DNA of 64,000 nt from Pontibacterium granulatum (GTDB lineage: Bacteria; Pseudomonadota; Gammaproteobacteria; Pseudomonadales; Balneatricaceae), in NCBI RefSeq assembly GCF_029961155.1, contig NZ_JASBRH010000003.1, positions 124,001 through 188,000 on the forward strand, in the 5' to 3' direction. The notes beneath the pieces are model-generated. The model made no database searches and was not told the origin of the DNA. It saw only the letters and a list, made by a program, of their open reading frames with translations. Position numbers and translations under genes: made by a program. Of this stretch, positions 53,255 through 61,230 are shown piece after piece; positions within the stretch are counted from its first letter, which is position 1, and each line of letters opens with the position of its first letter.

Positions 53255-54913
53255 ATGTATCAATACAACCAAGTCGACCAACAACTGGTAAACGAGCGTG
53301 TCGCGTCGTTCCGCGATCAAACCCGCCGTTTCCTTGCTGGTGATCTGCCGGAAGATGAATTCCTGGCTTTGCGTTTGATGAACGGGCTTTACGTACAGCG
53401 CCATGCCCCAATGCTGCGCGTAGCGGTACCGTACGGCATGATGTCGTCCCAACAGATGCGCACGCTGGCGCACGTTGCCCGCAAATGGGACAAAGGCTAC
53501 GGTCACTTTACTACCCGTACCAACATCCAGTTCAACTGGCCGAAACTGGAAGACGTACCGGATATCCTGGAAGAGCTGGCGAAGGTGCAGATGCACGCTA
53601 TCCAGACCTCCGGTAACTGTATCCGTAACACCACCACCGACCAGTTTGCCGGTATCATTGCCGACGAGATCGAAGATCCACGTCCGTACTGTGAAATCAT
53701 CCGCCAGTGGTCCAGCCTGCACCCGGAATTTGCGTACCTGCCACGTAAGTTCAAGATCGCCATCTCTGGCGGTCCAACTGACCGTGCAGCATCCCAGGTA
53801 CACGACATCGGTCTGCACATCGTTAAGAACGACGCAGGCGAAGTAGGCTTTGAAGTTCTGGTTGGCGGAGGCCTGGGGCGTACCCCGGTTATCGGCAAGC
53901 AGATCCGTCCGTTCCTGCAGAAAAAAGATCTGCTGTCCTACCTGGAAGCGATCATTCGCGTATACAACCTGAAAGGTCGTCGCGACAACAAATACAAAGC
54001 GCGTATCAAGATTTTGGTAAACGCACTGGGTATCGACACCTTCCGTGAGCTGGTTGAAGCCGAGTGGGAACAGATTAAAGATTCTGACCTGCAGCTGACA
54101 GACGCGGAAATCGCACGCGTACAGGGTTTCTTCACCCCGTTCGACTACGAAGCAGATGCAGCAAACGACACCTCCCTGGAAGCTAAGCTGGCTGAAGATG
54201 AGACCTTTGCACACTGGTTCCGCCAGAACACGGTTGAGCACAAAGTACCGGGTTACCGTGCGGTAATCGTATCTCTGAAAGCACACCTGGTAGCAAAAGG
54301 TGACATTACGCACCAGCAGATGGACCTGGTGGCCGATCTGGCAGACAAGTACAGCTTCGGCGAGATCCGCTCCACCCACAACCAGAACCTGGTGCTGGCC
54401 GATGTACGCAAGCAGGACCTGTACGCACTGTGGCAAACCCTGTCAGAAGCGAACCTGGCACGCGCCAACATCAACACCCTGACCGACATGACCGTGTGCC
54501 CGGGTGGTGATTTTTGTGCCCTGGCGAACGCGAAGACCCTGGGTGTTGCCGATCAGATCGATGCTAAATTCGAAGATCTGGACTACCTGTACGACCTGGG
54601 CGAGATCAAGCTAAACATGTCCGGTTGTATCAACGCCTGCAGCCACCACCACGTGGGCCACATCGGTATCCTGGGTGTGGATAAGAAAGGTGAAGACTGG
54701 TACCAGATCACGCTGGGCGGCTCCGACGGTGAAGACGCATCCCTGGGTAAAGTCATCGGTAAAGCGGTTGCTGCCGACGAAGTTGCCGACACCCTGGAGA
54801 AAGTCCTGTCCGTATTTGTAGAACAACGTATTGAAGACGAGCGCTTTATCGACTGCGTACGTCGCATCGGCCTGACCCCGTTTAAGGAGAAAGTTTATGC
54901 CCCTGCTCATTAA
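53255..54913 (+). CDS. cysI: Assimilatory sulfite reductase hemoprotein (nitrite/sulfite reductase family)
   Basis: 552 residues in two nitrite/sulfite-reductase ferredoxin-like/siroheme repeats. The anion-site basic residues appear in GYGHFTTRTNIQFNW (near 86). The 4Fe-4S/siroheme cysteines are CPGGDFC (near 414) and SGCINACSHHHVGHIG (near 452). It resembles ferredoxin- or unknown-donor-dependent CysI of pseudomonads more than the enterobacterial CysI that works with flavoprotein CysJ; no cysJ lies nearby. A TCGGCC / GGCCGA hairpin sits just before the ribosome site. The end overlaps the next gene by 17 bp. Confidence 0.93.
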   Translation: MYQYNQVDQQLVNERVASFRDQTRRFLAGDLPEDEFLALRLMNGLYVQRHAPMLRVAVPYGMMSSQQMRTLAHVARKWDKGYGHFTTRTNIQFNWPKLEDVPDILEELAKVQMHAIQTSGNCIRNTTTDQFAGIIADEIEDPRPYCEIIRQWSSLHPEFAYLPRKFKIAISGGPTDRAASQVHDIGLHIVKNDAGEVGFEVLVGGGLGRTPVIGKQIRPFLQKKDLLSYLEAIIRVYNLKGRRDNKYKARIKILVNALGIDTFRELVEAEWEQIKDSDLQLTDAEIARVQGFFTPFDYEADAANDTSLEAKLAEDETFAHWFRQNTVEHKVPGYRAVIVSLKAHLVAKGDITHQQMDLVADLADKYSFGEIRSTHNQNLVLADVRKQDLYALWQTLSEANLARANINTLTDMTVCPGGDFCALANAKTLGVADQIDAKFEDLDYLYDLGEIKLNMSGCINACSHHHVGHIGILGVDKKGEDWYQITLGGSDGEDASLGKVIGKAVAADEVADTLEKVLSVFVEQRIEDERFIDCVRRIGLTPFKEKVYAPAH

Positions 54914-55385
54914 TCGCGAACTGGTCGACAACGATAGCTGGCAGTTGGTCGACGCTGAAGCCCTGGAAAGCAACACGTTGCCTGCCGGTGATATCATTGT
55001 ACCGCTGGCCTACTATCAGGCGCACGAAGCGGCCCTGAACGCTCGTGAAGGTCAGGTAGCAATTCAGGTAAGTGGTGACGACGAGATCGATGGTGTACTG
55101 GAAAACCCAAACCAGTTCCCGCTGATCGCGATCTTCATCCCCGCTCTGCGTGACGGCCGCTGCTTCTCCATCGCCCGCCTGCTGAAACGCGCTGGTTTCA
55201 AAGGTCAGATCCGCGCCGTGGGTGATGTATCCCACGACCGCCTTGACTTCCTGACCCGCTGCGGTTTTGACGCGCTGGACATTCCAGCCGACCGTTTCAG
55301 CGACGAGGTGTTTAACGCCTTCAGTGAATTCAGCGTACGTTACCAGGGCGCCGAAGACGACAGCCGCCCGGTTTACCGTCAGTAA
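54897..55385 (+). CDS. DUF934 protein coupled to cysI
   Basis: 162 residues. Conserved blocks LVDNDSWQLVD, IIVPLAYYQAH, FPLIAIFIPALRDGRCFSIARLL (central part of the family) and FRVRGDV-like IRAVGDVSHDRLDF. DUF934 proteins nearly always follow this type of cysI and are thought to help sulfite reduction, perhaps as an electron-transfer or assembly partner. No cofactor motif is seen. The start codon lies inside cysI behind AAGGAG. Confidence 0.88.
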   Translation: MPLLINRELVDNDSWQLVDAEALESNTLPAGDIIVPLAYYQAHEAALNAREGQVAIQVSGDDEIDGVLENPNQFPLIAIFIPALRDGRCFSIARLLKRAGFKGQIRAVGDVSHDRLDFLTRCGFDALDIPADRFSDEVFNAFSEFSVRYQGAEDDSRPVYRQ

Positions 55386-55393
55386 GATGACTA

Positions 55394-55421
55394 CAAACGC
55401 CCGGCCCATGTCGGGCGTTTG
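55394..55421 (+). terminator. Terminator after cysI-DUF934
   Basis: CAAACGCCCG / CGGGCGTTTG perfect 10-bp arms with an 8-base loop, followed by CTTTATT. Confidence 0.7.
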
Positions 55422-55488
55422 CTTTATTAAGCTATTAAAGGCGTATGGATATGCCTTATAAAAACTAGATAAATTAAAGAGTTGCGTT

Positions 55489-56112
55489 ATGAGTATTGAT
55501 CTCGTTGCTGCGAACGAGCAGCTTGAAGGAAAAGGCCCGCTGGAGATCATCCGCTGGGCAATCGAAAATTCCGAAAACCCTCTGGTTACCACCAACTTCC
55601 GTCCATACGAAGCAGTGATTCTGCACATGGCGACCCAGGTAAAACCAGACATCAAAGTGCTGTGGGTCGATTCCGGCTACAACACCTCTGCAACCTACCG
55701 TTTTGCCGAGAAAGTGATTCAGGACCTGAACCTGAACATCGAAACCTACATTCCACAGATGACCAGCGCACGCCGTAACGTGCTGATGAAAGGCATCCCG
55801 GATATCGATGATCCGCTGCACGACGAGTTTACCCGTCAGGTTAAACTGGAGCCGTTCCAGCGCGCCCTGTCCGAGCTGAAGCCAGACCTGTGGCTGAACG
55901 CGATCCGTAAGGACCAGACCGAATTCCGTCAGTCCATGAACATCGTCAGCGCCAGCAAAGACGGCATCATCAAGGTGGCACCGCTGTACAACCTGACCGA
56001 AGCAGATCTGGATGCGTACCTGGCAGAGCACAACCTGCCAAACGAAAACGACTACTTTGATCCGACCAAAGCGGTTGAAACCCGCGAATGCGGACTGCAT
56101 ACTCAGCTCTAA
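55489..56112 (+). CDS. cysH: Phosphoadenylyl-sulfate (PAPS) reductase
   Basis: 207 residues, ATP-pyrophosphatase-like fold. The substrate loop is VTTNFRPYEAVILHM (near 33), VDSGYNTSATYRFAEKV follows, and the single catalytic Cys lies in the C-terminal ECGLHTQL. The CC...CxxC cysteines that bind the 4Fe-4S cluster of APS-type reductases are absent, so PAPS should be the substrate and an APS kinase must exist elsewhere. The Arg/Gln region reads IRKDQTEFRQS. It is a separate transcript between two terminators. Confidence 0.9.
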   Translation: MSIDLVAANEQLEGKGPLEIIRWAIENSENPLVTTNFRPYEAVILHMATQVKPDIKVLWVDSGYNTSATYRFAEKVIQDLNLNIETYIPQMTSARRNVLMKGIPDIDDPLHDEFTRQVKLEPFQRALSELKPDLWLNAIRKDQTEFRQSMNIVSASKDGIIKVAPLYNLTEADLDAYLAEHNLPNENDYFDPTKAVETRECGLHTQL

Positions 56113-56123
56113 TCAATAGAGTG

Positions 56124-56150
56124 AAAAAGGGGCAACGACGCCCCTTTTTT
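56124..56150 (+). terminator. Intrinsic terminator of cysH
   Basis: AAAAAGGGGC / GCCCCTTTTTT, a 10-bp stem with a 6-base loop and T-tract. Confidence 0.88.
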
Positions 56151-56254
56151 CCTGCCCGGCTCCCCTTCTCCCGCATCCGCGGCGCGCTCTGATAAACTAC
56201 CTATACACTATCCGGCAACGACGTCAGATATCCGATCCAACAGGAGAGTTTGCT

Positions 56255-57676
56255 TTGGATTACCTGCCACTTTTTTTCAGACTTGAGGGTCAACCCGTAC
56301 TACTGGTTGGCGGAGGCAGTGTCGCACTGCGTAAAGCCACCCTGCTTACCCGTGCCGGTGCCAAGGTATCCGTGGTATCCCACGAGATATGCCCGGAGCT
56401 TGACGAGTTACTCGCGCAATACCAAGGCGAAGCCATCATCGGCGAATACCATACCGCACTTCTGGATGGAAAAGGACTGGTGATCGCAGCGACAGACGAT
56501 AACGATCTGAACAGCCGCGTCCACTTCGATGCCACCGAGCGTAACCTGCCGGTTAACGTTGTTGATTCACCGGATCTGTGTACCTTTATCTTCCCGGCGA
56601 TTGTGGACCGCTCACCGATTGTGGTGGCGATCTCCTCCGGCGGTAAAGCGCCGGTACTGGCGCGTCTGCTGCGAGCCAAGCTGGAAACCTGGATTCCAAG
56701 CAGCTACAGCCACCTAAGCAGCCTGGTCGGCCGTTTCCGCCACGCCGTAAAAGCACGCTTTTCCACCACCAACCAGCGCCGCATCTTCTGGGAGGAGGTC
56801 CTGCAGGGCCAGATCGCAGAGAAAGTATTCGCCGGTCGGCATGACGAAGCGGAACAGATGCTGCGGGCGAAACTGGACGATAACACTGATCGCCATACCG
56901 GCGAGGTCTATCTGGTGGGTGCCGGACCGGGTGATCCTGAGCTGCTGACCTTTAAAGCCCTGCGCCTGATGCAGCAGGCAGATATTGTGCTCTACGACGC
57001 CCTGGTTTCACCTAAGGTTATTGATCTGTGCCGTCGCGATGCTGATATGGTGTTTGTAGGCAAGAAGCGTGACAACCACGCAGTGCCGCAAGAAGGGATC
57101 AACGAGCTGCTGGTGAAGCATGCTCAGGCAGGTAAACGTGTGCTGCGCCTGAAAGGCGGTGATCCGTTTATCTTTGGTCGCGGTGGCGAAGAGCTGCAGA
57201 AACTGAAAGAACACAATATCCCATTCCAGGTTGTGCCAGGCATCACCGCAGCCAGCGCCTGCTCTACTTACGCAGGTATTCCGCTGACTCATCGCAACTA
57301 CGCCCAGTCCGTGCGCTTTGTCACCGGGCAGCTGAAGAACCGTACCTCAGACCTTAACTTCGAAGAGCTGGTCCACCCGAATCAGACCATTGTCTTTTAC
57401 ATGGGCCTGCACAGCCTGCCGCACCTGAGCAGGGAACTGATCCGCCACGGCAAATCGGCAGACACACCTGCTGCAATCGTGTCTCGCGGTACACGGCCGG
57501 AACAGAAAGTATTGATTGGAACCCTGACAGATATCGCCGAAAAACAGGAACAAGCCCAGCTGGAAGCCCCTGCGCTGATCATCGTGGGTGAAGTGGTAGA
57601 ACTGCACGATGACCTGGCCTGGTTTGGTGAAGAGGTACTGCAGGAACATCAGGCAGACCTACTGCCACGGAGTTAA
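56255..57676 (+). CDS. cysG: Siroheme synthase (multifunctional)
   Basis: 473 residues. The N-terminal CysG-B part (1-200) is the NAD-dependent precorrin-2 dehydrogenase/ferrochelatase, with [14 protein letters not shown] (near 17) and [14 protein letters not shown] (near 128). The C-terminal CysG-A part (215-470) is uroporphyrinogen-III methyltransferase, with [17 protein letters not shown] (near 222), [17 protein letters not shown] (near 300) and [21 protein letters not shown]. It makes siroheme for CysI. The start is TTG with AGGAGA seven bases upstream. Confidence 0.95.
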   Translation: MDYLPLFFRLEGQPVLLVGGGSVALRKATLLTRAGAKVSVVSHEICPELDELLAQYQGEAIIGEYHTALLDGKGLVIAATDDNDLNSRVHFDATERNLPVNVVDSPDLCTFIFPAIVDRSPIVVAISSGGKAPVLARLLRAKLETWIPSSYSHLSSLVGRFRHAVKARFSTTNQRRIFWEEVLQGQIAEKVFAGRHDEAEQMLRAKLDDNTDRHTGEVYLVGAGPGDPELLTFKALRLMQQADIVLYDALVSPKVIDLCRRDADMVFVGKKRDNHAVPQEGINELLVKHAQAGKRVLRLKGGDPFIFGRGGEELQKLKEHNIPFQVVPGITAASACSTYAGIPLTHRNYAQSVRFVTGQLKNRTSDLNFEELVHPNQTIVFYMGLHSLPHLSRELIRHGKSADTPAAIVSRGTRPEQKVLIGTLTDIAEKQEQAQLEAPALIIVGEVVELHDDLAWFGEEVLQEHQADLLPRS

Positions 57677-57696
57677 TCGCCTGCGCTATTTGGTTT

Positions 57697-57723
57697 CTGA
57701 GGGCCGGTAACAAAAGCCCTCAG
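57697..57723 (+). terminator. Hairpin after cysG
   Basis: CTGAGGGC / GCCCTCAG, perfect 8-bp arms around an 11-base loop, 20 bp past the cysG stop. There is no T-tract, so it is a weak terminator or 3'-end stabiliser. Confidence 0.45.
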
Positions 57724-57802
57724 ACGCCAACATCCAATACTTTTCCTGCCGCTAAACGCCACACTTTTTCCTTTCCACTTCCGCCAAAGACTAGACAAAA
57801 GT

Positions 57803-57925
57803 TTATTCACACTTTCTGTGGATAAGTTCGTGGATGACTTTCTGACAGCTTGCTACAGCGCCCGTATTTTGTGCTCTTTCAGCGGATTGCGCAAATTACA
57901 ACCAGGAGACAAAACGGATATTTTT
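57803..57925 (+). repeat. Non-coding element copy 1 with DnaA-box-like 9-mers
   Basis: Within the 400-bp gap after cysG lie TTATTCACA (57803-57811) and, inverted, TGTGGATAA (57817-57825), both fitting the DnaA-box consensus TTATNCACA. A weaker CGTGGATGA follows. The stretch continues with TTTCTG, CAGCG, TTTCAGCG and TTGCGCAAA and aligns along about 110 bp with a second copy at 59220-59335. An A/T-rich tract follows to about 58020. No reading frame is visible in the gap. Confidence 0.6.
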
Positions 57926-58078
57926 CAGTCAGTTAGATCTATAAAAAAACAATAAATTACAAGTATTGACAGCTTAAAACCTGAAACTTTTTTACCCCAA
58001 AAACATCCGTACATTCTGTACTTCTACATATGAGTTACTCACAAAGGAACGCATACTGACGCACTGACTGATGCCCAC

Positions 58079-59074
58079 TCACAATAGCCATTCCGGCACT
58101 GGCAGGTCTTTATCGTTCAGGTAAGCAGGATTAAACAGTTTACTCTGGTAACGTGAAGCACCATCACAGAGTACGGTCACAATCGTATGGCCTGGTCCTA
58201 ACTGCTCAGCCACTTTCACCGCTCCGGCAACATTGATGCCGCTCGATCCACCCAATGCCAATCCTTCGTCGTGTAACAATTCAAACACGATCTCCATCGC
58301 TTCATTGTCTGATATCTGAAAGGCACCATCCGGCGTAAAGTCCTTCAGGTTGGCGGTGATCCGGCTTTGCCCGATCCCTTCCATGACCGAACTGCCTTCA
58401 GCGCGCAACTCGCCGTCTGTAAAGAAATGGTACAGGGAGGCCCCCATTGGATCTGTCAGGTAAACTTTCACATCCGGATTTTGGTTACGCAACGCCATTC
58501 CCACTCCGGCCAGTGTACCGCCGGTTCCAACTGCACAGCAAAACGCATCCACTTTGCCTCGGGTTTGCTGCCAGATCTCCTGTCCGGTCGTCTGGTAGTG
58601 CACATCCCGGTTGGCGGTATTATCAAACTGATTGGCCCAAATCGCATTACCGTGTTGCTGGGACTCTATCGCCAGACGCTTTGCCACCTTGGTATAGTGG
58701 TTCTCATCGGCATAAGGCACGGCTGGTACCAGGCGTAGATCCGCATTCAGCAACCGTAGGGCATCACGTTTTTCCTGGCTTTGGGTTTCCGGCATCACGA
58801 TGGTGGTATGCAGCCCGAGCGCACTGCCCACCATCGCCAAACCGATGCCGGTATTCCCTGCTGTCCCTTCGATCACATGCCCCCCTTTGTGAAGCAGGCC
58901 CGCGCGCATCGCCTGGCGCACAATTCCGAGCGCGGTCCGGTCTTTTACCGATCCCCCGGGATTCATAAATTCACACTTGCCGAGGATGTCACAACCGGTT
59001 TCGCTGGACACCTTGTTGAGGCGTACCAGTGGTGTATTACCGATCAGCTCAAGCAGTCCGGATGCAGCAGACAT
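58079..59074 (-). CDS. Cysteine synthase (O-acetylserine sulfhydrylase, CysK-like subtype)
   Basis: 331 residues, fold-type II PLP enzyme. The PLP lysine is in MNPGGSVKDRTALG (near 44), the substrate loop is EGTAGNTGIGLAM (near 70), the phosphate-binding loop is AVGTGGTLAGVGMAL (near 185), and the Ser motif is GGSSGINVAGA (near 275). The ILGKCEFMNPG opening and length resemble the third, CysK2-like group rather than enterobacterial CysK or CysM. It joins sulfide to O-acetylserine, the last step of the local pathway. It is flanked on both sides by related non-coding repeats. Confidence 0.88.
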   Translation of the reverse strand: MSAASGLLELIGNTPLVRLNKVSSETGCDILGKCEFMNPGGSVKDRTALGIVRQAMRAGLLHKGGHVIEGTAGNTGIGLAMVGSALGLHTTIVMPETQSQEKRDALRLLNADLRLVPAVPYADENHYTKVAKRLAIESQQHGNAIWANQFDNTANRDVHYQTTGQEIWQQTRGKVDAFCCAVGTGGTLAGVGMALRNQNPDVKVYLTDPMGASLYHFFTDGELRAEGSSVMEGIGQSRITANLKDFTPDGAFQISDNEAMEIVFELLHDEGLALGGSSGINVAGAVKVAEQLGPGHTIVTVLCDGASRYQSKLFNPAYLNDKDLPVPEWLL

Positions 59075-59219
59075 AACCCACTCTCCCGTTCGTGTTGTTA
59101 GGGAAAGTATGGCACGCTCCCTTCTCCTACGCCGCCCATCAACAACCGGTCAGAGACGCCAAGAATAACTAAGGAGAAGCCCCCTAAAGTGCACCGAGCG
59201 ATCTATCCACTTACCCCCA

Positions 59220-59335
59220 TATACTGTGGGTAACTTGGTGGATTGTTTCTGGGTAGTTGGCGCAAGCGGCCTGTTCTCGGGCGCTTCAGCGATTTGCGCA
59301 AAATGCATCCAACACGGAATAATGCACGAATTTTC
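59220..59335 (+). repeat. Non-coding element copy 2 (related to 57803-57925)
   Basis: Same orientation as copy 1 and roughly two-thirds identical by eye: CTGTGGGTAACTTGGTGGAT here against CTGTGGATAAGTTCGTGGAT there, then TTTCTG, TTCAGCG and TTTGCGCAAAA. The DnaA-like 9-mer carries one mismatch (TGTGGGTAA, 59225-59233). A TATCCAC half-box lies at 59204. TTACCC / GGGTAA can form a small hairpin. Confidence 0.55.
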
Positions 59336-59504
59336 AATAACTTACCGAAGAAACTCCCGGTGCAAAGATCAATACCAACAGCCGCTGTCAACAGATAGCG
59401 CTATATAAATTTTCTGTGAAAAAGATTCTGAGGGCTTGCTCAATTTGAAACGTTCGCTCTCTTGGGAGGGATAGTTTTTCTAGGTATCAACAGGTAATAA
59501 AAAT

Positions 59505-59595
59505 TGTAGCCTGGCCTTCGCCCTGCGGAGCCCAACAGTTTATGGCCAAATTGGCTTCGACTTGTTGGGCATCGCTTCGCGATGGCCAACCTACA
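59505..59595. repeat. REP/BIME-like inverted pair
   Basis: A 91-bp unit begins TGTAGCCTGG and ends CCAACCTACA. The left half ends GGAGCCCAACAG and the right half begins TTGTTGGGCATCGC with the internal palindrome ATCGCTTCGCGAT. This is the GTAGGTTGGGC...GCCCAACA type of extragenic palindrome that recurs in many gammaproteobacterial genomes. Two inverted copies around GTTTATGGCCAAATTGGC form a BIME-like unit. Confidence 0.65.
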
Positions 59596-59639
59596 TCCCA
59601 GTCCGCTTTTTCGGCCCCATACAGTCTATTGATGAAGCA

Positions 59640-59673
59640 TAAAAAAACCCTGTCCAGGTTACTGAACAGGGTT
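59640..59673 (-). terminator. Terminator of nrdA-nrdB-ferredoxin
   Basis: AACCCTGT / ACAGGGTT 8-bp stem (59646-59673). On the minus strand it is followed by a T-run from the AAAAAA at 59641-59646. It lies about 35 bp past the ferredoxin stop. Confidence 0.85.
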
Positions 59674-59708
59674 CTTATCGAAAGCACACCAGCCATGGAG
59701 GCCAGGGC

Positions 59709-59975
59709 TCACTCTTCCGGAATCTCAATCTCGATATGGGTTTTCGGCACACAGCAGCAGGTCAGAATCTCATCCCCCTGCAGATCAAACAGGGCATCCT
59801 GCACCTGTGTCACTTCACCATCCAACAAACGCACCTTGCAGCAACCACAGTATCCACCACGACAACTGTAAGGTGCATCAATCTCTTGCGCTTCCAGTGA
59901 GTCCAGTAGCGAAAACTCATACTGGTAGTAGAAGGTGTGGTGATTGTTTACCTTAATTCGAGGGATGCCGGACAT
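59709..59975 (-). CDS. yfaE: 2Fe-2S ferredoxin, ribonucleotide reductase maintenance (YfaE-like)
   Basis: 88 residues. Plant-type 2Fe-2S motif CRGGYCGCC (near 37) and the fourth ligand in ILTCCCVP (near 72). YfaE-type ferredoxins restore the tyrosyl radical/diiron cofactor of NrdB. The ATG has a full AGGAGG motif; an upstream in-frame start would overlap nrdB. It lies 19 bp after nrdB as the third gene of the operon. Confidence 0.92.
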   Translation of the reverse strand: MSGIPRIKVNNHHTFYYQYEFSLLDSLEAQEIDAPYSCRGGYCGCCKVRLLDGEVTQVQDALFDLQGDEILTCCCVPKTHIEIEIPEE

Positions 59976-59994
59976 GGCGGAATCCTCCTTTTCC

Positions 59995-61125
59995 TCAGAG
60001 ATCGAATCCGTCAAAATCGCTGTCATCCACTTCGTTGTCGATCTGCCCTACCAGGTAGGAGCTGATCTCGGACTCCTGCGGAGCCACCTGCACGTTGTCG
60101 CTCACCAGCCACGCGTTCATCCATGGCAGCGGGTTCTGGCGATCAGAGAAGATCGGCGTCAGGTTCAGTGCCTTCATGCGTACATTGGTAATGTACTCAA
60201 CGTAGTCACCCAGAATCTGCGCGTTCAGACCGATCATGGAACCGTCTTTAAACAGGTATTTCGCCCACTCACGTTCCTGGTCAGCCGCTTCACGGAAGAT
60301 CTCGTACACCTGATCCTCACACTCTGCCGCGATCTCTTTCATCTCCGGATCGTCAGAACCGGACGCCATGATGTTGATCATCTGCTGAGTGCCCGCCAAG
60401 TGCAGCGCTTCGTCACGGGCGATCAGTTTAATGATCTTGGCGTTACCTTCCATGATCGCACGCTCTGCAAAGGCAAAGGAGCAGGCAAAGCTCACGTAGA
60501 AACGGATCGCCTCCAGCACGTTCACGGTCACCAGCGTCAGGTACAGCTTGCGCTTCAGGTTACGCATGCTGGCATCGTAGATCTTGCCGTCGATGGTGTG
60601 TATGCCTTCACCAACAGTGTTGTAGACGTTCACCAACTCGATCAGCTCGTCATACAGACGGGTTACTGAGTCCGCACGTTTGATGATCTCTTCGTTGGTA
60701 ACGATGGTATCGAATACTTCGGAAGGTTCCGTGATGATGTTACGGATAATGTGGGTGTAGGAACGACTGTGGATCGTCTCACTGAACGCCCAGGTCTCAA
60801 ACCAGGTTTCCAACTCCGGCAGGGATACGATCGGCAGGAACGCAATGTTCGGGGAACGGCCCTGCACAGAATCCAGCAGTGTCTGGTATTTCAGGTTACT
60901 CAGGAAGATATGCTTTTCATGCTCTGGCATCTGCATGAAGTCTTTACGGTCAGTGCTGAGATCCACCTCCTCCGGACGCCAGAAGAAGGAAAGCTGCTTT
61001 TCGATCAGCTTCTCGAAAAACGGGTATTTCTGTCTGTCATAACGGGCAACATTGACACTGCGGCCAAAGAACATTGGCTCTCGGGTTGCATCGTGGGCGC
61101 TATGGCTAAACGTAGAGTACGACAT
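59995..61125 (-). CDS. nrdB: Ribonucleoside-diphosphate reductase class Ia, beta subunit
   Basis: 376 residues, diiron-tyrosyl radical protein. [13 protein letters not shown] (near 48) contains early ligand-region residues. The radical Tyr and neighbouring ligands are in [16 protein letters not shown] (near 117), and later Glu/His ligands in [13 protein letters not shown] (near 235). The C-terminal tail ends [13 protein letters not shown], resembling the NrdA-docking peptide. AGGA precedes the ATG. It works with NrdA to make dNDPs. Confidence 0.96.
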   Translation of the reverse strand: MSYSTFSHSAHDATREPMFFGRSVNVARYDRQKYPFFEKLIEKQLSFFWRPEEVDLSTDRKDFMQMPEHEKHIFLSNLKYQTLLDSVQGRSPNIAFLPIVSLPELETWFETWAFSETIHSRSYTHIIRNIITEPSEVFDTIVTNEEIIKRADSVTRLYDELIELVNVYNTVGEGIHTIDGKIYDASMRNLKRKLYLTLVTVNVLEAIRFYVSFACSFAFAERAIMEGNAKIIKLIARDEALHLAGTQQMINIMASGSDDPEMKEIAAECEDQVYEIFREAADQEREWAKYLFKDGSMIGLNAQILGDYVEYITNVRMKALNLTPIFSDRQNPLPWMNAWLVSDNVQVAPQESEISSYLVGQIDNEVDDSDFDGFDL

Positions 61126-61172
61126 CGTTGTCCTGAATTACCTGAAAGATACTATAAGTCTGGTACGGTAAT

Positions 61173-61199
61173 GCATGGCTTACAGACCGTAAGCCATGC
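61173..61199 (-). promoter_or_regulatory. Perfect hairpin in the nrdA-nrdB intercistronic gap
   Basis: GCATGGCTTAC / GTAAGCCATGC, 11 perfect base pairs with a 5-base loop, in the 105 bp between nrdA and nrdB. No T-tract follows, so it is more likely an mRNA-stability or processing element than a terminator. Confidence 0.6.
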
Positions 61200-61230
61200 G
61201 GGGTATGTAACTGCTTACATCAAAGCAGTA

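Noticed and set aside
53135-54436. Open frame of 433 codons antisense to cysI
   Set aside because: It is fully covered by cysI with its siroheme/Fe-S cysteines; its translation shows no domain.
57803-57825. Chromosomal replication origin
   Set aside because: There are only two or three DnaA-like boxes, and no dnaA, dnaN, gidA or similar genes nearby.
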